From positions 1 to 37,576 of the forward strand of contig DAHVAU010000004.1 in the NCBI GenBank assembly GCA_027314465.1: a DNA stretch of 37,576 nt, read 5' to 3'. Numbering within the stretch: the stretch's first letter is position 1; the number at the start of each line of letters is the position of its first letter. Positions 24,024 to 33,235 of this stretch are shown here, piece after piece. The DNA is from Microcaldota archaeon. GTDB lineage: Archaea > Micrarchaeota > Micrarchaeia > Micrarchaeales > CABMGC01. Below the pieces are notes generated by a model. It worked only from the letters and a program-made list of their open reading frames with translations, did not search any database and was not told the origin of the DNA. The position numbers were made by a program, and so were the translations under genes.

Positions 24024-25117
24024 AGTATCCTCGTTAATATCGAAAACAGGTCCATCCTCTCCCCTATGGACCTGGAGAAGTCGACTATGAAGGCGTCGAC
24101 CACCACCAGATTGAGGAGCGGTATGAATACTAACCCTGCTCCTATAAATCCAGCATACATGATCAGTGGAGCAAATATCTTGCTGAACACTGCATTAGTA
24201 TAATTAAGCGGATTGACTATATTCAATAGAGACTGCACGAGGAAGTTCCCAAGGGTGTCAAGCGGCACGGCTACCCCGCTGGTGGCGCCGCCTATGGCCG
24301 CATGCGCTATTGCAGAGTCAAGGAATCCGTACGTAAGGCCCACCATCAACGGATACACAACGCCTATGCCCAGGCCGAAGGCTATCATAGCCCCGCCGAA
24401 GCTTTTGGTGACCCCGAAAGACCTTGCTATAAGACCTATTATGATGAATGCGCTGAACAGGAGCATTGATGAGCTTATCAGGTACTGCTGCAGCAAGGAG
24501 GCGATGGAAAGCGCGTAGTATACCTGCATGTAAGGTATGATGTATTGGTGAACGAACACTATCGGGAGCAGCTGTATGGTGAAGCTGATGCCTATTCCGC
24601 CGTAGCCTAGATTTACCGGTATTGCCGGCGCTATGCCCCCTGCAAGCGAGAACCAGAACAGGGAGGTGCTGAACTGGGCAAGATCCGTATTGTATTGGTA
24701 CATGTCGCATGTTGCCACGCCGAAGATATCTGCTACGTTTGACGGCGATGGAGTTGCGCCTGCGTTGGCAGGATTGCATGCCTGCGGCAGCAATCCTATC
24801 GAATTCAGGGGCGTCACAGGATTGACGCATATGAGCATTGTGGAGAAGCTCACGAAGATTATCGCGAATACTATAGTGACCAGTCCGTCGTATATCTTGG
24901 CCCTTGCCCATACCTTCATGTCATTTCTTCCGAGCGCAGGGGAGAGCATGTAGAACAGCGCTGCAATGCCTATTATGACAGAGACGGCCATTAGCACTAT
25001 GGGGAACCATACATTGGGAGTGGCGGAGAAGAAGCTGACCACATTGTTGGTGTATCCCCCTCCAGCGAATGGGCACACTGCAAGTTGCAGCATCCATGGA
25101 ATTATAACTTCTAGCAT
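24020..25117 (-). CDS. VirB6/CedA-like polytopic membrane protein, paralog 2
   Basis: 365 residues, about seven hydrophobic segments. Family pattern: after TM pair 1 comes the cytosolic loop GRNDMKVWARAKIYDGL, then an outer loop with NPVTPLNSIGLLPQACNPAN. The later loop is LIARSFGVTKSFGGAMIAFG before a TM ending in YP. A C-terminal TM is followed by ERMDLFSILTRIL. This copy has the most divergent central loop (VTKSFGG rather than PxTRxxGG) and a weak N-terminal signal. It overlaps paralog 1 by 4 nt and follows paralog 3 after one nucleotide, so the genes form one translational unit. Confidence 0.62.
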   Translation of the reverse strand: MLEVIIPWMLQLAVCPFAGGGYTNNVVSFFSATPNVWFPIVLMAVSVIIGIAALFYMLSPALGRNDMKVWARAKIYDGLVTIVFAIIFVSFSTMLICVNPVTPLNSIGLLPQACNPANAGATPSPSNVADIFGVATCDMYQYNTDLAQFSTSLFWFSLAGGIAPAIPVNLGYGGIGISFTIQLLPIVFVHQYIIPYMQVYYALSIASLLQQYLISSSMLLFSAFIIIGLIARSFGVTKSFGGAMIAFGLGIGVVYPLMVGLTYGFLDSAIAHAAIGGATSGVAVPLDTLGNFLVQSLLNIVNPLNYTNAVFSKIFAPLIMYAGFIGAGLVFIPLLNLVVVDAFIVDFSRSIGERMDLFSILTRIL

Positions 25118-25118
25118 A

Positions 25119-26300
25119 TCACACCACCCTTCCGAGCATCCTGGCGCCCTGCAGCGAAGGCGCCCCTAGTATTGTTCCCAGCTTCTCTACCATCTCGTAT
25201 GATACTATTAGCGAGATTATTAATCCGATTAGGTCTATGCCTATGAACTGCAGTCCCTGGATAAATGCGAATACGTTCTCGTAGTATACCTCGCCGAAAT
25301 TGTAATCCATCAGGCCCAGTATCTCCTTGCCTGACGTGGTCAGGAAGCTCCCTGAATTGCACAGGCTTGAGAACGTAGTGTTGAACGTGCTGGAGTCGCA
25401 AAAGCCCTTGCCGCTAAGGCCGTGCCCGGTCACTCCGAGGAACGGGAACATCAATGCCGGGAATATCAGGTAAAACGATATGAACAGCGCTATAAGCGAT
25501 CCTCCGGCAGGCCGCGTCCATGGGAAGGAGCGCAGCACTATGCCAAGGTAGAGGAACAGTGGGAATAGGTAGTATATGGTGAACAGTATCACTATGATGA
25601 ACATGCCCATGAACATGCCCCCGAAGTAGATCGTCTGCTCGTCCCATAGCAGCTGTATTAGCAGCGCGATTCCCTGGAACGGATCGAACGCCACGCCGAA
25701 GTTGTTTGGCATTATGGAGATCCTGAATCCCCCTGTCGGAGGCGATGAGGTGGCGAATGCATTGGCTACCATAAGATTCACGTATATGCCAAACCAGTTC
25801 TCCAGACTGGACGTTATCACATTTGTGTTTATGTCATTGCACAGATTCACATACATGGTGTTTATGCTGCCTGTGCCTGACGAAGCCGATCCCACACCTG
25901 TTGAGGATGTCGCTATGTTGGAGAAGAAGGACAGCGATGCAGGGGCGAATGCCATGGCTGTGCCTATGACGGCTATTATGGCGAGATTGCCCCCTGCTTC
26001 TACCATCTCGGCCTTGCTGAAATTGATAAGCTGGTCCAGATGGAATGCTGTGCCTATTGCGTATGTGACGCCAACTATCGAGAGCATTGCTAGTATTATC
26101 AGCACTGCGATGGTAAGCATCGAGCTGCCGAGCGATGAGATGCCGGTTCCGGGGCTTGTTATTGCGGCAAGATTGCCCGCTGGGGACAGTGAGGCTGATG
26201 AAGAGAAGAAGTTGTTGCAGTTCACTACTGATATGGCGTTTGACGCGCCGATGAGCACGGCGAAAGCCAGGAGCGTTAGTGCAAATTGCCTGTATCCCAT
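25119..26300 (-). CDS. VirB6/CedA-like polytopic membrane protein, paralog 3
   Basis: 393 residues. Signal peptide RQFALTLLAFAVLIGASNA. The first cytosolic loop is LDQLINFSKAEMVEAG, the second IVLRSFPWTRPAGGSLIALF before a TM ending in FP. An outer loop with cysteines follows (FCDSSTF and SLCNSG), then a last TM and the tail EKLGTILGAPSLQGARMLGR. The RSxPxTRxxGG motif is intact. It sits 10 nt from the stop of paralog 4. Same inferred role as a membrane-channel subunit. Function cannot be separated from its paralogs by sequence alone. Confidence 0.63.
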   Translation of the reverse strand: MGYRQFALTLLAFAVLIGASNAISVVNCNNFFSSSASLSPAGNLAAITSPGTGISSLGSSMLTIAVLIILAMLSIVGVTYAIGTAFHLDQLINFSKAEMVEAGGNLAIIAVIGTAMAFAPASLSFFSNIATSSTGVGSASSGTGSINTMYVNLCNDINTNVITSSLENWFGIYVNLMVANAFATSSPPTGGFRISIMPNNFGVAFDPFQGIALLIQLLWDEQTIYFGGMFMGMFIIVILFTIYYLFPLFLYLGIVLRSFPWTRPAGGSLIALFISFYLIFPALMFPFLGVTGHGLSGKGFCDSSTFNTTFSSLCNSGSFLTTSGKEILGLMDYNFGEVYYENVFAFIQGLQFIGIDLIGLIISLIVSYEMVEKLGTILGAPSLQGARMLGRVV

Positions 26301-26310
26301 CTAATCCAAC

Positions 26311-27948
26311 TCATATGAACCTGCTCAGCCCTATGATGGTGGTCTCTCCCCCCATCAGCGAAGAGATCCCCACCATTGCCGATATCATCATCAATACGTT
26401 TATTATAGGAATTATGAACGCCGACACCGCTATAATTCCATACATATTTGCCAGGGCACTAAGCGCCGCGGCTATGTTGTACGGGCCTATCCTGGCCACG
26501 CATGCGCCATTGTTTGCAGTAAGCAGGCCCAGAGGCGACGACAGCGGAGATATTCCGGTGAAGAACGACAGTATGAAAGTTACCGGCAGTGATATCTCCT
26601 GCACTAGAGTCTGCGCAAGCGCCTCTGACTCAAAAGGCCATATCGTAGTGGCGCCAGCCTGGATGTTACATGAGTACAGATTGATAACGTCGCCTGCGTA
26701 TGGATACACGTAGAAGTTTATGTTGCGCTTCACGTAGCATGTAGCCGCAGTGCTGAATGGATTCCCCCCGCTGATGAAAGGCTGCTCGCCCTGCGATACG
26801 CTTGAGCACGCATTTAGAGTGGTGGCAGTTCCTTTTGCAGGGGTCAGACCCTTAAGTATGTAGCTGGTCTTGAGCGAATCGGCGCTAGTGTAGCAGTACA
26901 GCACGTTGTTACCAGCGCTGTTCGCAAGCTGCCCGAAGCCGCACAGCGATACTGCAGGTATGGAGCTTGCCCCTATGAACGAGTTGGGGTTGAGGTTGCT
27001 GAGCGATGAATATTCGAAGAGGAACACCGTAGGGTATATCACTACAGCGACCACTGTCGCTGCAATCAGTAGTCCCCCTATTCTCCTCGTGAAGGGTATG
27101 GTGCGCAGCACTATTCCTCCTGCAAGCAGGTACGGCCATCCCATAAGCACTATCAGGATGAGCACCATCTGTATGACGAACATATACAGGGCTATTGTGC
27201 CCTCAGTGGTTATGGCAGGCATTATCGCCCTCTGCAGCACGTAGCCGCCGTAGGGATTATATGAGAGCTTCAGTGTGGGCACAACGTCAGGAACCGGGAG
27301 GTCGCACTCCGCAGGTATGCACACAACTATGAAAGGCCGCAGGTTCCTGAGAAAGAACAGCAGGCTGTCGAAGTTGTACAGCGAGTTCAGCTCCATTGCC
27401 GACTGATTGCTCATGTTTGCGAACACAACGTACGTAGAGGCGAGTCCGTAGTCAATCTGCCTTGTGACTGGAGTGACTCCTGCATTGCTGTCTATCAGGT
27501 ACTTGCATACGGCAGTGGTAGGCCCTGGCAGGTTCTGGGCGTTGTCCTGGTATACGCTATTGAAAGTGCTTATCTGCGAGTTCGGAAGTATGTTGTTGCA
27601 TATATTGTTTATCTGTGATGTGCCCCCGCTTCCAAGTATGCTGGAGAAGCTTATGCTGGAGCTTGTGCCTATGAGAAAGAAGAACCATACTAGCAGCACT
27701 ACGATGAGTATGCTTGCGCCGGCGTGCTGCAGCTCCGATATGGCGCTGGCCTTCACCCTGTTATTGTTTAGGAGCCACCCTATCATATAGTATATCGAGG
27801 CCAACAGCACGGCCAGTGTGGAGGCTATGATTATGACAGGTATCCAGTTGTTGAATACATTATAGTTCGTGGCTATGCTCGACTGCGCGCCTGCGGCTGA
27901 TGAGAGGACCAACGCAGCTGCAATTGCGAATGCTATCGTAAGTCTCAT
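26311..27948 (-). CDS. VirB6/CedA-like polytopic membrane protein, paralog 4 (long form)
   Basis: 545 residues, the longest copy. Signal peptide LTIAFAIAAALVLSSAAGAQ. The first loop is NNNRVKASAISELQHAG, the second IVLRTIPFTRRIGGLLIAAT before a TM ending in YP. Its extra length lies in two outer loops: about 110-210 (cysteines, NNICNN, ECDLPVPD) and about 320-450 (LCGFGQ, LYCYTS, TLNACSS, ATCYVK, YSCNIQ). These are rich in cysteines that could form disulfides outside the cell. The tail is SSLMGGETTIIGLSRFI. It overlaps paralog 5 by 4 nt. The exposed loops may contact substrate or recipient. Confidence 0.63.
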   Translation of the reverse strand: MRLTIAFAIAAALVLSSAAGAQSSIATNYNVFNNWIPVIIIASTLAVLLASIYYMIGWLLNNNRVKASAISELQHAGASILIVVLLVWFFFLIGTSSSISFSSILGSGGTSQINNICNNILPNSQISTFNSVYQDNAQNLPGPTTAVCKYLIDSNAGVTPVTRQIDYGLASTYVVFANMSNQSAMELNSLYNFDSLLFFLRNLRPFIVVCIPAECDLPVPDVVPTLKLSYNPYGGYVLQRAIMPAITTEGTIALYMFVIQMVLILIVLMGWPYLLAGGIVLRTIPFTRRIGGLLIAATVVAVVIYPTVFLFEYSSLSNLNPNSFIGASSIPAVSLCGFGQLANSAGNNVLYCYTSADSLKTSYILKGLTPAKGTATTLNACSSVSQGEQPFISGGNPFSTAATCYVKRNINFYVYPYAGDVINLYSCNIQAGATTIWPFESEALAQTLVQEISLPVTFILSFFTGISPLSSPLGLLTANNGACVARIGPYNIAAALSALANMYGIIAVSAFIIPIINVLMMISAMVGISSLMGGETTIIGLSRFI

Positions 27949-29171
27949 ACGTTACCCCAGAATGGCCCCACGGCCATCATCCTGTTTACCGAATTCAGTC
28001 CCTTGGTAAGCCCTTGCGCAAAGGCCAGCACTATTGCAAGGTCAATGCCTATCATAACTATGCCCTCGAAAAGGTACTCCGCAGTCTTTATTCCAAAGTC
28101 TATGGTTACCCCTGGCACATTGAACAAAGTACTGAACATCAGGGTTATTCCTTGCGAAAGCCCTCCTTCTGAAGAGAACGCCCCTGAGAGGAATGACGTG
28201 GTCAGCGGTATGCCGCTAAGTAGGCCGCTCCCGGTGTTGAAGCTCTGCGGCTGCGAGTTGAAGAAGTTGCTTGCCGGAGAGGCCCCAAGCTGGTAGGGGA
28301 ACGTGTACTGGTTGTATGGGTTGCACACCTGCCCTGCAACAGTGCACGGAGTGTTTATCCACGTTACAACGTAGGTATTGAACAGTATGGCAAGAGGCAG
28401 TATGAAGTAGAATCCTATGGCAAGGGCTAGGAATGTGTCTGACGACTCTCTGAGCTTGGGCCCGGCGAAAGGTATTGAGCGCATTGCTATGGCTACTGGG
28501 ACTACAATAGTCAGCGCAGTAGTCTGTATTAATGAGAGCAGCAGGTACACAACGAATATCACTCCGAAAGACACGATTATTAAGGGCGTGAAGGCCGCCA
28601 CCAGAGCGCCGCTGAATCCGTAGTATATGGTGAACAGTTCGGTACCAAGCTCCACGTGCAGGAAAGCAGAGAGATATGTATTCACTATCTCATCTACAGC
28701 GGAGCCGAGGTTTCCTGCTATTGTTATGAGTACCGATTCTGAGTATATCTGCTGGAATAGCGACAGCCCTTTTGAGAACATCAGATTGCCAAGGTAGAGC
28801 TGCGCAAACTGCATCGGGTCCTGGTATGTGGCATGCAGCACAGGAGCCGCAGATGCAGTAAGAGATGAGCCTACCTGACATGTTGTCGCTGCTATTGCGA
28901 TGAGTATTATGACTATGATTATGGCTATGACGCCCTGGAAGGCCTCGTACTTCGCCGCGCCCTTCATCTTCTCGCGCATGGAAACAGGAAATATGTTGGC
29001 GAACGAGTATACCGCTGCGGATATCATGAACGATGCAAGTACGATAAGCAGGTTTATCTGGATCCAGGAATTTGTGTTGAGCGTGCCGCTAGCCCCGGTG
29101 GTGCCACCGAAAGTGCAGGCCTGCAGGTAGGGATTCTGCGCAGCAGCAAGTACCATTGGTAGGATGTTCAT
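27945..29171 (-). CDS. VirB6/CedA-like polytopic membrane protein, paralog 5
   Basis: 408 residues. The N-terminus is short (MNILPMVLAAAQN) with no classic signal peptide. The first cytosolic loop is VSMREKMKGAAKYEAFQG, the second AMRSIPFAGPKLRESSDTFL, then ALAIGFYFILP. ALAIGFYFILP closely matches AMAIGFYFIMP in paralog 1, the clearest pairwise similarity in the set. The loop has lost TRxxGG in favour of AGPKLRESS. The outer loop has cysteine pairs (PCTVAGQVC). The tail is NRMMAVGPFWGNV. It overlaps paralog 4 by 4 nt and paralog 6 by one nucleotide. Confidence 0.63.
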   Translation of the reverse strand: MNILPMVLAAAQNPYLQACTFGGTTGASGTLNTNSWIQINLLIVLASFMISAAVYSFANIFPVSMREKMKGAAKYEAFQGVIAIIIVIILIAIAATTCQVGSSLTASAAPVLHATYQDPMQFAQLYLGNLMFSKGLSLFQQIYSESVLITIAGNLGSAVDEIVNTYLSAFLHVELGTELFTIYYGFSGALVAAFTPLIIVSFGVIFVVYLLLSLIQTTALTIVVPVAIAMRSIPFAGPKLRESSDTFLALAIGFYFILPLAILFNTYVVTWINTPCTVAGQVCNPYNQYTFPYQLGASPASNFFNSQPQSFNTGSGLLSGIPLTTSFLSGAFSSEGGLSQGITLMFSTLFNVPGVTIDFGIKTAEYLFEGIVMIGIDLAIVLAFAQGLTKGLNSVNRMMAVGPFWGNV

Positions 29172-30445
29172 CAGCTCGCCAACCTCAGTTTGCCTCCCAG
29201 AGAGAGCTTTATGCTTCCCCCAAATACCCTAGCTATGTTGTCAACTATCGGATAGATTATGATTATGTCGATAGCAAGCAGTAGGAGCTGCACGATCAGA
29301 TATAGCCCGTACTGCAGTATCTGGTTCATGTAGTGGTAGATGGCCTTGGTGCTGAATACTGCAGAAGATGACCCTATGGAATCCGCGACATTGCCTATTG
29401 TGCCTATTGCAGAGTTTATAAGGGCACATCCGGTTCCAAGCACTGTAGTCACAACTGTGCCAAATACCCCTCCACCTATGGTAGGGCATGTGAGCGGACC
29501 TGATACAACTGCAGAGGGCTGCTGCAGCGGAAGGGCGCTGTCAAGAGCCTGCGTGACGGGATAATTGAACAGCACAAGCACTGCAGGGAACACCACGGCC
29601 ATTGCAACACCTATGGCAAGCAGCGTGCCGCCTATTCCCCTTACGAACGGAAGGGCGCGGAACACCAGGCCTATTGGTATGAAGAACGCCAAACCTATGT
29701 AAGCGAGTGCAGGAAGCAGCGTTATGACGCCTATCTCCATGGACGTGTATGGAAACATTATGAAGTTTGAGAGGTCGTTGATTATTGAACCGAAGAATGC
29801 GATGTGGAAGTTTCCTGTCTGCAGGGCCCAATTGCCGAATGGGAGGAACAGGACGCCGAAGTTTATCCCGATTGCAATGGTTGTGAGAAGATCCGTAGGG
29901 GATGGGACATAGAAGCTGACCTGGAGCGTTGACCAGAACCCTGTGCCAGAGGCCATCTGCCCCAAAAGGCCCCATATGTTCACAACGTTTGCATTTACGC
30001 TGCATAGATACCCCTCTGCGCCGTTTATAAGGTAACCCAGGTTTGCTACGCCAGGAGCTCCAGCCCCAACCGTCTGCGGACTTGGAGATATTGCATTGGC
30101 CAGGTTGCCGATGAATATTATGATCGCATAGATGCTAATTATTATCAGCGCCGACTTGCCTATCTCCCAGTACTCCCCCTGCAGCCAGTTCCTGATGCCC
30201 AGATGCGGGAAGAGCCTGCTTATCATGTACCCTATTGCGACTACGTCAAAAGATATAGTAAGGGCCAGGAGCGCCATGGCAACGGCATTGAAGTAGTTGA
30301 AAGACACTGGAGCTATGGTAGGACTGGCATTGCACTCGGCAGGAACAGGTATTGTTGGAGTGGGAGGTATGCCTGTAGCAGCATATGACATACTAATAAG
30401 AAGGCACAGTAGGACACTGACCGATGCTACCGCTCGCAGCCGCAT
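29171..30445 (-). CDS. VirB6/CedA-like polytopic membrane protein, paralog 6 (first gene of the operon)
   Basis: 424 residues. Signal peptide (SVSVLLCLLISMSYA) and a Pro-rich mature start (TGIPPTPTIPVP). The first loop is GIRNWLQGEYWEIGK, the second LVFRALPFVRGIGGTLLAIG before a TM ending in FP. Outer loops carry CPTIGGG and GTGCALIN. The tail is ARVFGGSIKLSLGGKLRLAS. Minus-strand TATA CCTTTTTAAG (30476-30467) lies 22-31 nt before ATG 30445, predicting a leaderless message that opens the whole membrane-protein operon. Confidence 0.64.
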   Translation of the reverse strand: MRLRAVASVSVLLCLLISMSYAATGIPPTPTIPVPAECNASPTIAPVSFNYFNAVAMALLALTISFDVVAIGYMISRLFPHLGIRNWLQGEYWEIGKSALIIISIYAIIIFIGNLANAISPSPQTVGAGAPGVANLGYLINGAEGYLCSVNANVVNIWGLLGQMASGTGFWSTLQVSFYVPSPTDLLTTIAIGINFGVLFLPFGNWALQTGNFHIAFFGSIINDLSNFIMFPYTSMEIGVITLLPALAYIGLAFFIPIGLVFRALPFVRGIGGTLLAIGVAMAVVFPAVLVLFNYPVTQALDSALPLQQPSAVVSGPLTCPTIGGGVFGTVVTTVLGTGCALINSAIGTIGNVADSIGSSSAVFSTKAIYHYMNQILQYGLYLIVQLLLLAIDIIIIYPIVDNIARVFGGSIKLSLGGKLRLAS

Positions 30446-30466
30446 GGTTATATGTTGCGTGGAGGG

Positions 30467-30476
30467 CTTAAAAAGG
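30467..30476 (-). promoter_or_regulatory. TATA box of the six-gene membrane-protein operon
   Basis: CCTTTTTAAG on the minus strand places the transcription start at about the ATG of paralog 6 (30445). No other clear TATA was found before the six tandem genes. Confidence 0.5.
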
Positions 30477-30561
30477 TTTACAGACGCAGCTTGAACATGA
30501 TTAATGGAATTGGGTGCTTAGTTGCCCGATGGGCAGCTATGCAACTGGCAGGCATGTGAAT

Positions 30562-31299
30562 TCAGTGCCTAAGCAACCTGAACCTGTCCATGTACGCCTG
30601 AGCCTGGAAGATGACGAAATACGGAACTACGAGCAGGGAGTTTATGATCAGCGCTATGTACCTTGACCAGAGGGTGCCGAACAAGCCTATGCACGCCACA
30701 TCCACAAGAGACACTATGACTGTAGCAAGCACAAGCCATATGATGAAGTACTGCGGCTCGTGGAGCACAAGCCTCAGGCTGTCAACAACCGCCCGTGACG
30801 CCTTCTTGTTGTCTACAACTATTGCGCTGGGAGCATAGAATATCACAAGGAAGAGCACAAAACCAACGACGGCTGTTAGCAGCGTCGATATCCCAAGTGC
30901 ATACCCAACCATGCTAGCTACCATGAGTATCAGAGTGTATACAAGCAGGACGGCGAACACCTTCCATATGTACTTCTCAAGATCCTCGAATACCCTCTTG
31001 CCAACTGACGAGTGAGTCCTCTTTGACTTGACCAGCAGGCTTATCAGCACAAAGGCGAAGCTTAGGAACAGAAGGGAGAATATAGTCGATGCTGTGATCA
31101 CTGCAAGGCTCACCAGGTCTATGTTCCCGTTCGCGAATATGCTTGCGCTCCTAAGGAATATGGCTCCGGCGCTTATGTAGGTTGGAAGCGGGGCGAGCAA
31201 TGGTATCGCGAAGGCTATCACGAATGGTATGGAGAATATTATGGCTAGGCCTATCCTCTCCCTGTAGACATTCCAGGATTCCCTTATCACACCTGCCAA
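30562..31299 (-). CDS. Polytopic membrane protein, DUF7847-like
   Basis: 245 residues, about five or six TM segments. The loop VDNKKASRAVVDSLRLVLHE before a TM pair resembles the loop in the protein at 439-1341. The C-terminus VVPYFVIFQAQAYMDRFRLL also fits this family of archaeal integral membrane proteins. The start is ambiguous: TTG 31299 has GGTG 5 nt upstream, while GTG 31290 is a second choice. A TATA CTTTTTAATAG at about 31339-31329 gives a short leader. It lies between the secretion operon and the glycosyltransferase. Function unknown. Confidence 0.65.
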   Translation of the reverse strand: MAGVIRESWNVYRERIGLAIIFSIPFVIAFAIPLLAPLPTYISAGAIFLRSASIFANGNIDLVSLAVITASTIFSLLFLSFAFVLISLLVKSKRTHSSVGKRVFEDLEKYIWKVFAVLLVYTLILMVASMVGYALGISTLLTAVVGFVLFLVIFYAPSAIVVDNKKASRAVVDSLRLVLHEPQYFIIWLVLATVIVSLVDVACIGLFGTLWSRYIALIINSLLVVPYFVIFQAQAYMDRFRLLRH

Positions 31300-31342
31300 C
31301 CGGACACCGGATTGCTATCTCAAAGAACTATTAAAAAGGTGA

Positions 31343-33208
31343 CTATCTTGCAGGAGGAGCAGTGACAGTAAATGAAGGCCCCACATAGTAATGGCCGCTG
31401 TTGTAGATCACGGTGTTGAGATAGGCAGTACCGGCAGTTATGTTGGATGGTATGGTTGCATTCAGGGCATAAATGCCGTTTGACAGGTGCATCAGGTTGG
31501 GATTCGTGGCGCATGGATAGGCTGCGCAGTTCAGGCTGCCTTTGAATAATCGCTGTGCAGAAAGGCCGTAGAAGAGCCCTCCCTGACCCTGGTACTCTAT
31601 CATGAATGCGAGGTATGCACTGGTACCTGGACCGCCATACAGCACGTCTGCACGGTACAGCACTGTGCCATTATTCTGAAGCTCTGCGGTCTGGTTGTAC
31701 AGATGTATGCTGAACCCGCTTTCATAAGAAGCATGGGAGAGAGCTACAACAGCAACTATGGCCGCTATTACAACGAGCGTAGCTACGTAGGCAGCGGCCT
31801 TGCCTGCGGCCGTATTAACGTACGATCTGAACCGCCCTATTGGCCTGTGTCCAGAGTCAATGCGGCATACCAGCGTAAAGAGGAGGGCCAGCAGTATGTA
31901 GTACACCAAGAGCAGATGGTTAATGAACAGCAGAGGTATCATTGCAAGTAATGGTATTGCCCTCCTGTCGTTGGCATAGAGCGATACGATCACCATCAGC
32001 GCCGTAGACAGGGCGATAAGTATGGGATACGAATGCATGCCTATTGGATACTGCGAGGCTATTAGGTAGCCTATGGAGGACGATGGCTGTGGCAGTATGT
32101 TGCCAACAGTAAGTAACACTGATGATATGTAGCTGTATGGTGCGCTAATGATGAAATACCCATTTATCAGCATGAAGATGGCCCCTGCCCCAACAATCTC
32201 GCGTATGCCGCTTCTCCAGCCCTTGTTGTTTATGGTATAGACTATGAACAGCAGCATTATTGGCCAGAGCAGCTCCTGCAGCGATACTGCAAGTCCAATT
32301 ATAAGCCACGAGTACTTCTTGCTAGCTGCAGTGTAGAGAAGCAGCACCAAGGCAAGCATCAGAAATGTCTGCATTGATGCAATGAACATTGAGAATGCAC
32401 CGAACAGCACGTAAGCTGCGAAATTAGGTCTGAAGGGCTCGTCTTTTTTCATCACCAGAGCGAGTGCACCTATAAAGATCAGGAAGAATACAACCGCCTG
32501 GGTATGCATGTACAACTGGGCTATCGCCTGGAAGCCATACCCGCTGAACGCAAGATAGAACGGCACTGACACGAGGAAGTATAGGGCAGGATAATCAACG
32601 GCGCCTATCACAGTGTTGTCCTGGGTGAATGTTATCCTCCCGGTAGTGACATTTGATGTGAACAGAGTCTGGCTTATGGAAGTGGTGTATGGATTTATGC
32701 CCTGCAGCATGTGCTGCACTGCGTAGTATCCTATTACTGTCTCGTCATCAGCAGCGTAAATCACGTAGTGGAGATAGAATACCACCACTATGGCGATGAT
32801 GGCTATTGCAAGCGCTGCCTTAATCCTCCTGTCCTTTATGAACAGCGCGGCGCTGAGCGTCAGGGCCAGTACCATGAAAATGCATGCATAAGCAAACGCA
32901 TCTTCAAGCCATGATAGCCAATATGCAGTCAACTGACCCGTTGATAGGTAAAGAAATGAGGATACTGCAAATAGTACCAGTGATACTAGGAAAAGTACGT
33001 TGAACAGCCGCTTTCCAGCGCGGTCCGTTGCATGCGCAGCGTTCAATACTGCCAGAGCCACCACTACAGCGGCAAACGCAGCGTCGACCAGAGCCCCTGA
33101 CCAGAGATATTTCACTGGCCCGGCTATGGATGCAATAATAAATAAAACGAGGGCGATGAGGAGCCTGGCAGTCCTGTCAGGAACCTGCCGGCCCCTTCGC
33201 TCTCGCAT
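31343..33208 (-). CDS. Membrane glycosyltransferase, GT-C fold (putative)
   Basis: 621 residues, about 12-13 TM segments, then a C-terminal extracytoplasmic beta domain of about 130 residues. The first large outer loop has AADDETVIGYYAVQHMLQG followed by INPYTT, and then VDYPALYFL. An acidic pair early in the chain with a G-x-NPY motif is typical of GT-C enzymes, which use lipid-linked sugars outside the membrane. No exact CAZy family can be assigned. It lies 27 nt after the pilin-like gene, probably in one transcript, so it may modify the pilin or the sequon-rich 815-aa protein. The donor and acceptor are unknown. Confidence 0.68.
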   Translation of the reverse strand: MRERRGRQVPDRTARLLIALVLFIIASIAGPVKYLWSGALVDAAFAAVVVALAVLNAAHATDRAGKRLFNVLFLVSLVLFAVSSFLYLSTGQLTAYWLSWLEDAFAYACIFMVLALTLSAALFIKDRRIKAALAIAIIAIVVVFYLHYVIYAADDETVIGYYAVQHMLQGINPYTTSISQTLFTSNVTTGRITFTQDNTVIGAVDYPALYFLVSVPFYLAFSGYGFQAIAQLYMHTQAVVFFLIFIGALALVMKKDEPFRPNFAAYVLFGAFSMFIASMQTFLMLALVLLLYTAASKKYSWLIIGLAVSLQELLWPIMLLFIVYTINNKGWRSGIREIVGAGAIFMLINGYFIISAPYSYISSVLLTVGNILPQPSSSIGYLIASQYPIGMHSYPILIALSTALMVIVSLYANDRRAIPLLAMIPLLFINHLLLVYYILLALLFTLVCRIDSGHRPIGRFRSYVNTAAGKAAAYVATLVVIAAIVAVVALSHASYESGFSIHLYNQTAELQNNGTVLYRADVLYGGPGTSAYLAFMIEYQGQGGLFYGLSAQRLFKGSLNCAAYPCATNPNLMHLSNGIYALNATIPSNITAGTAYLNTVIYNSGHYYVGPSFTVTAPPAR

Positions 33209-33235
33209 GAAATCTCGGCGCTGCCGTCAGCGGAT

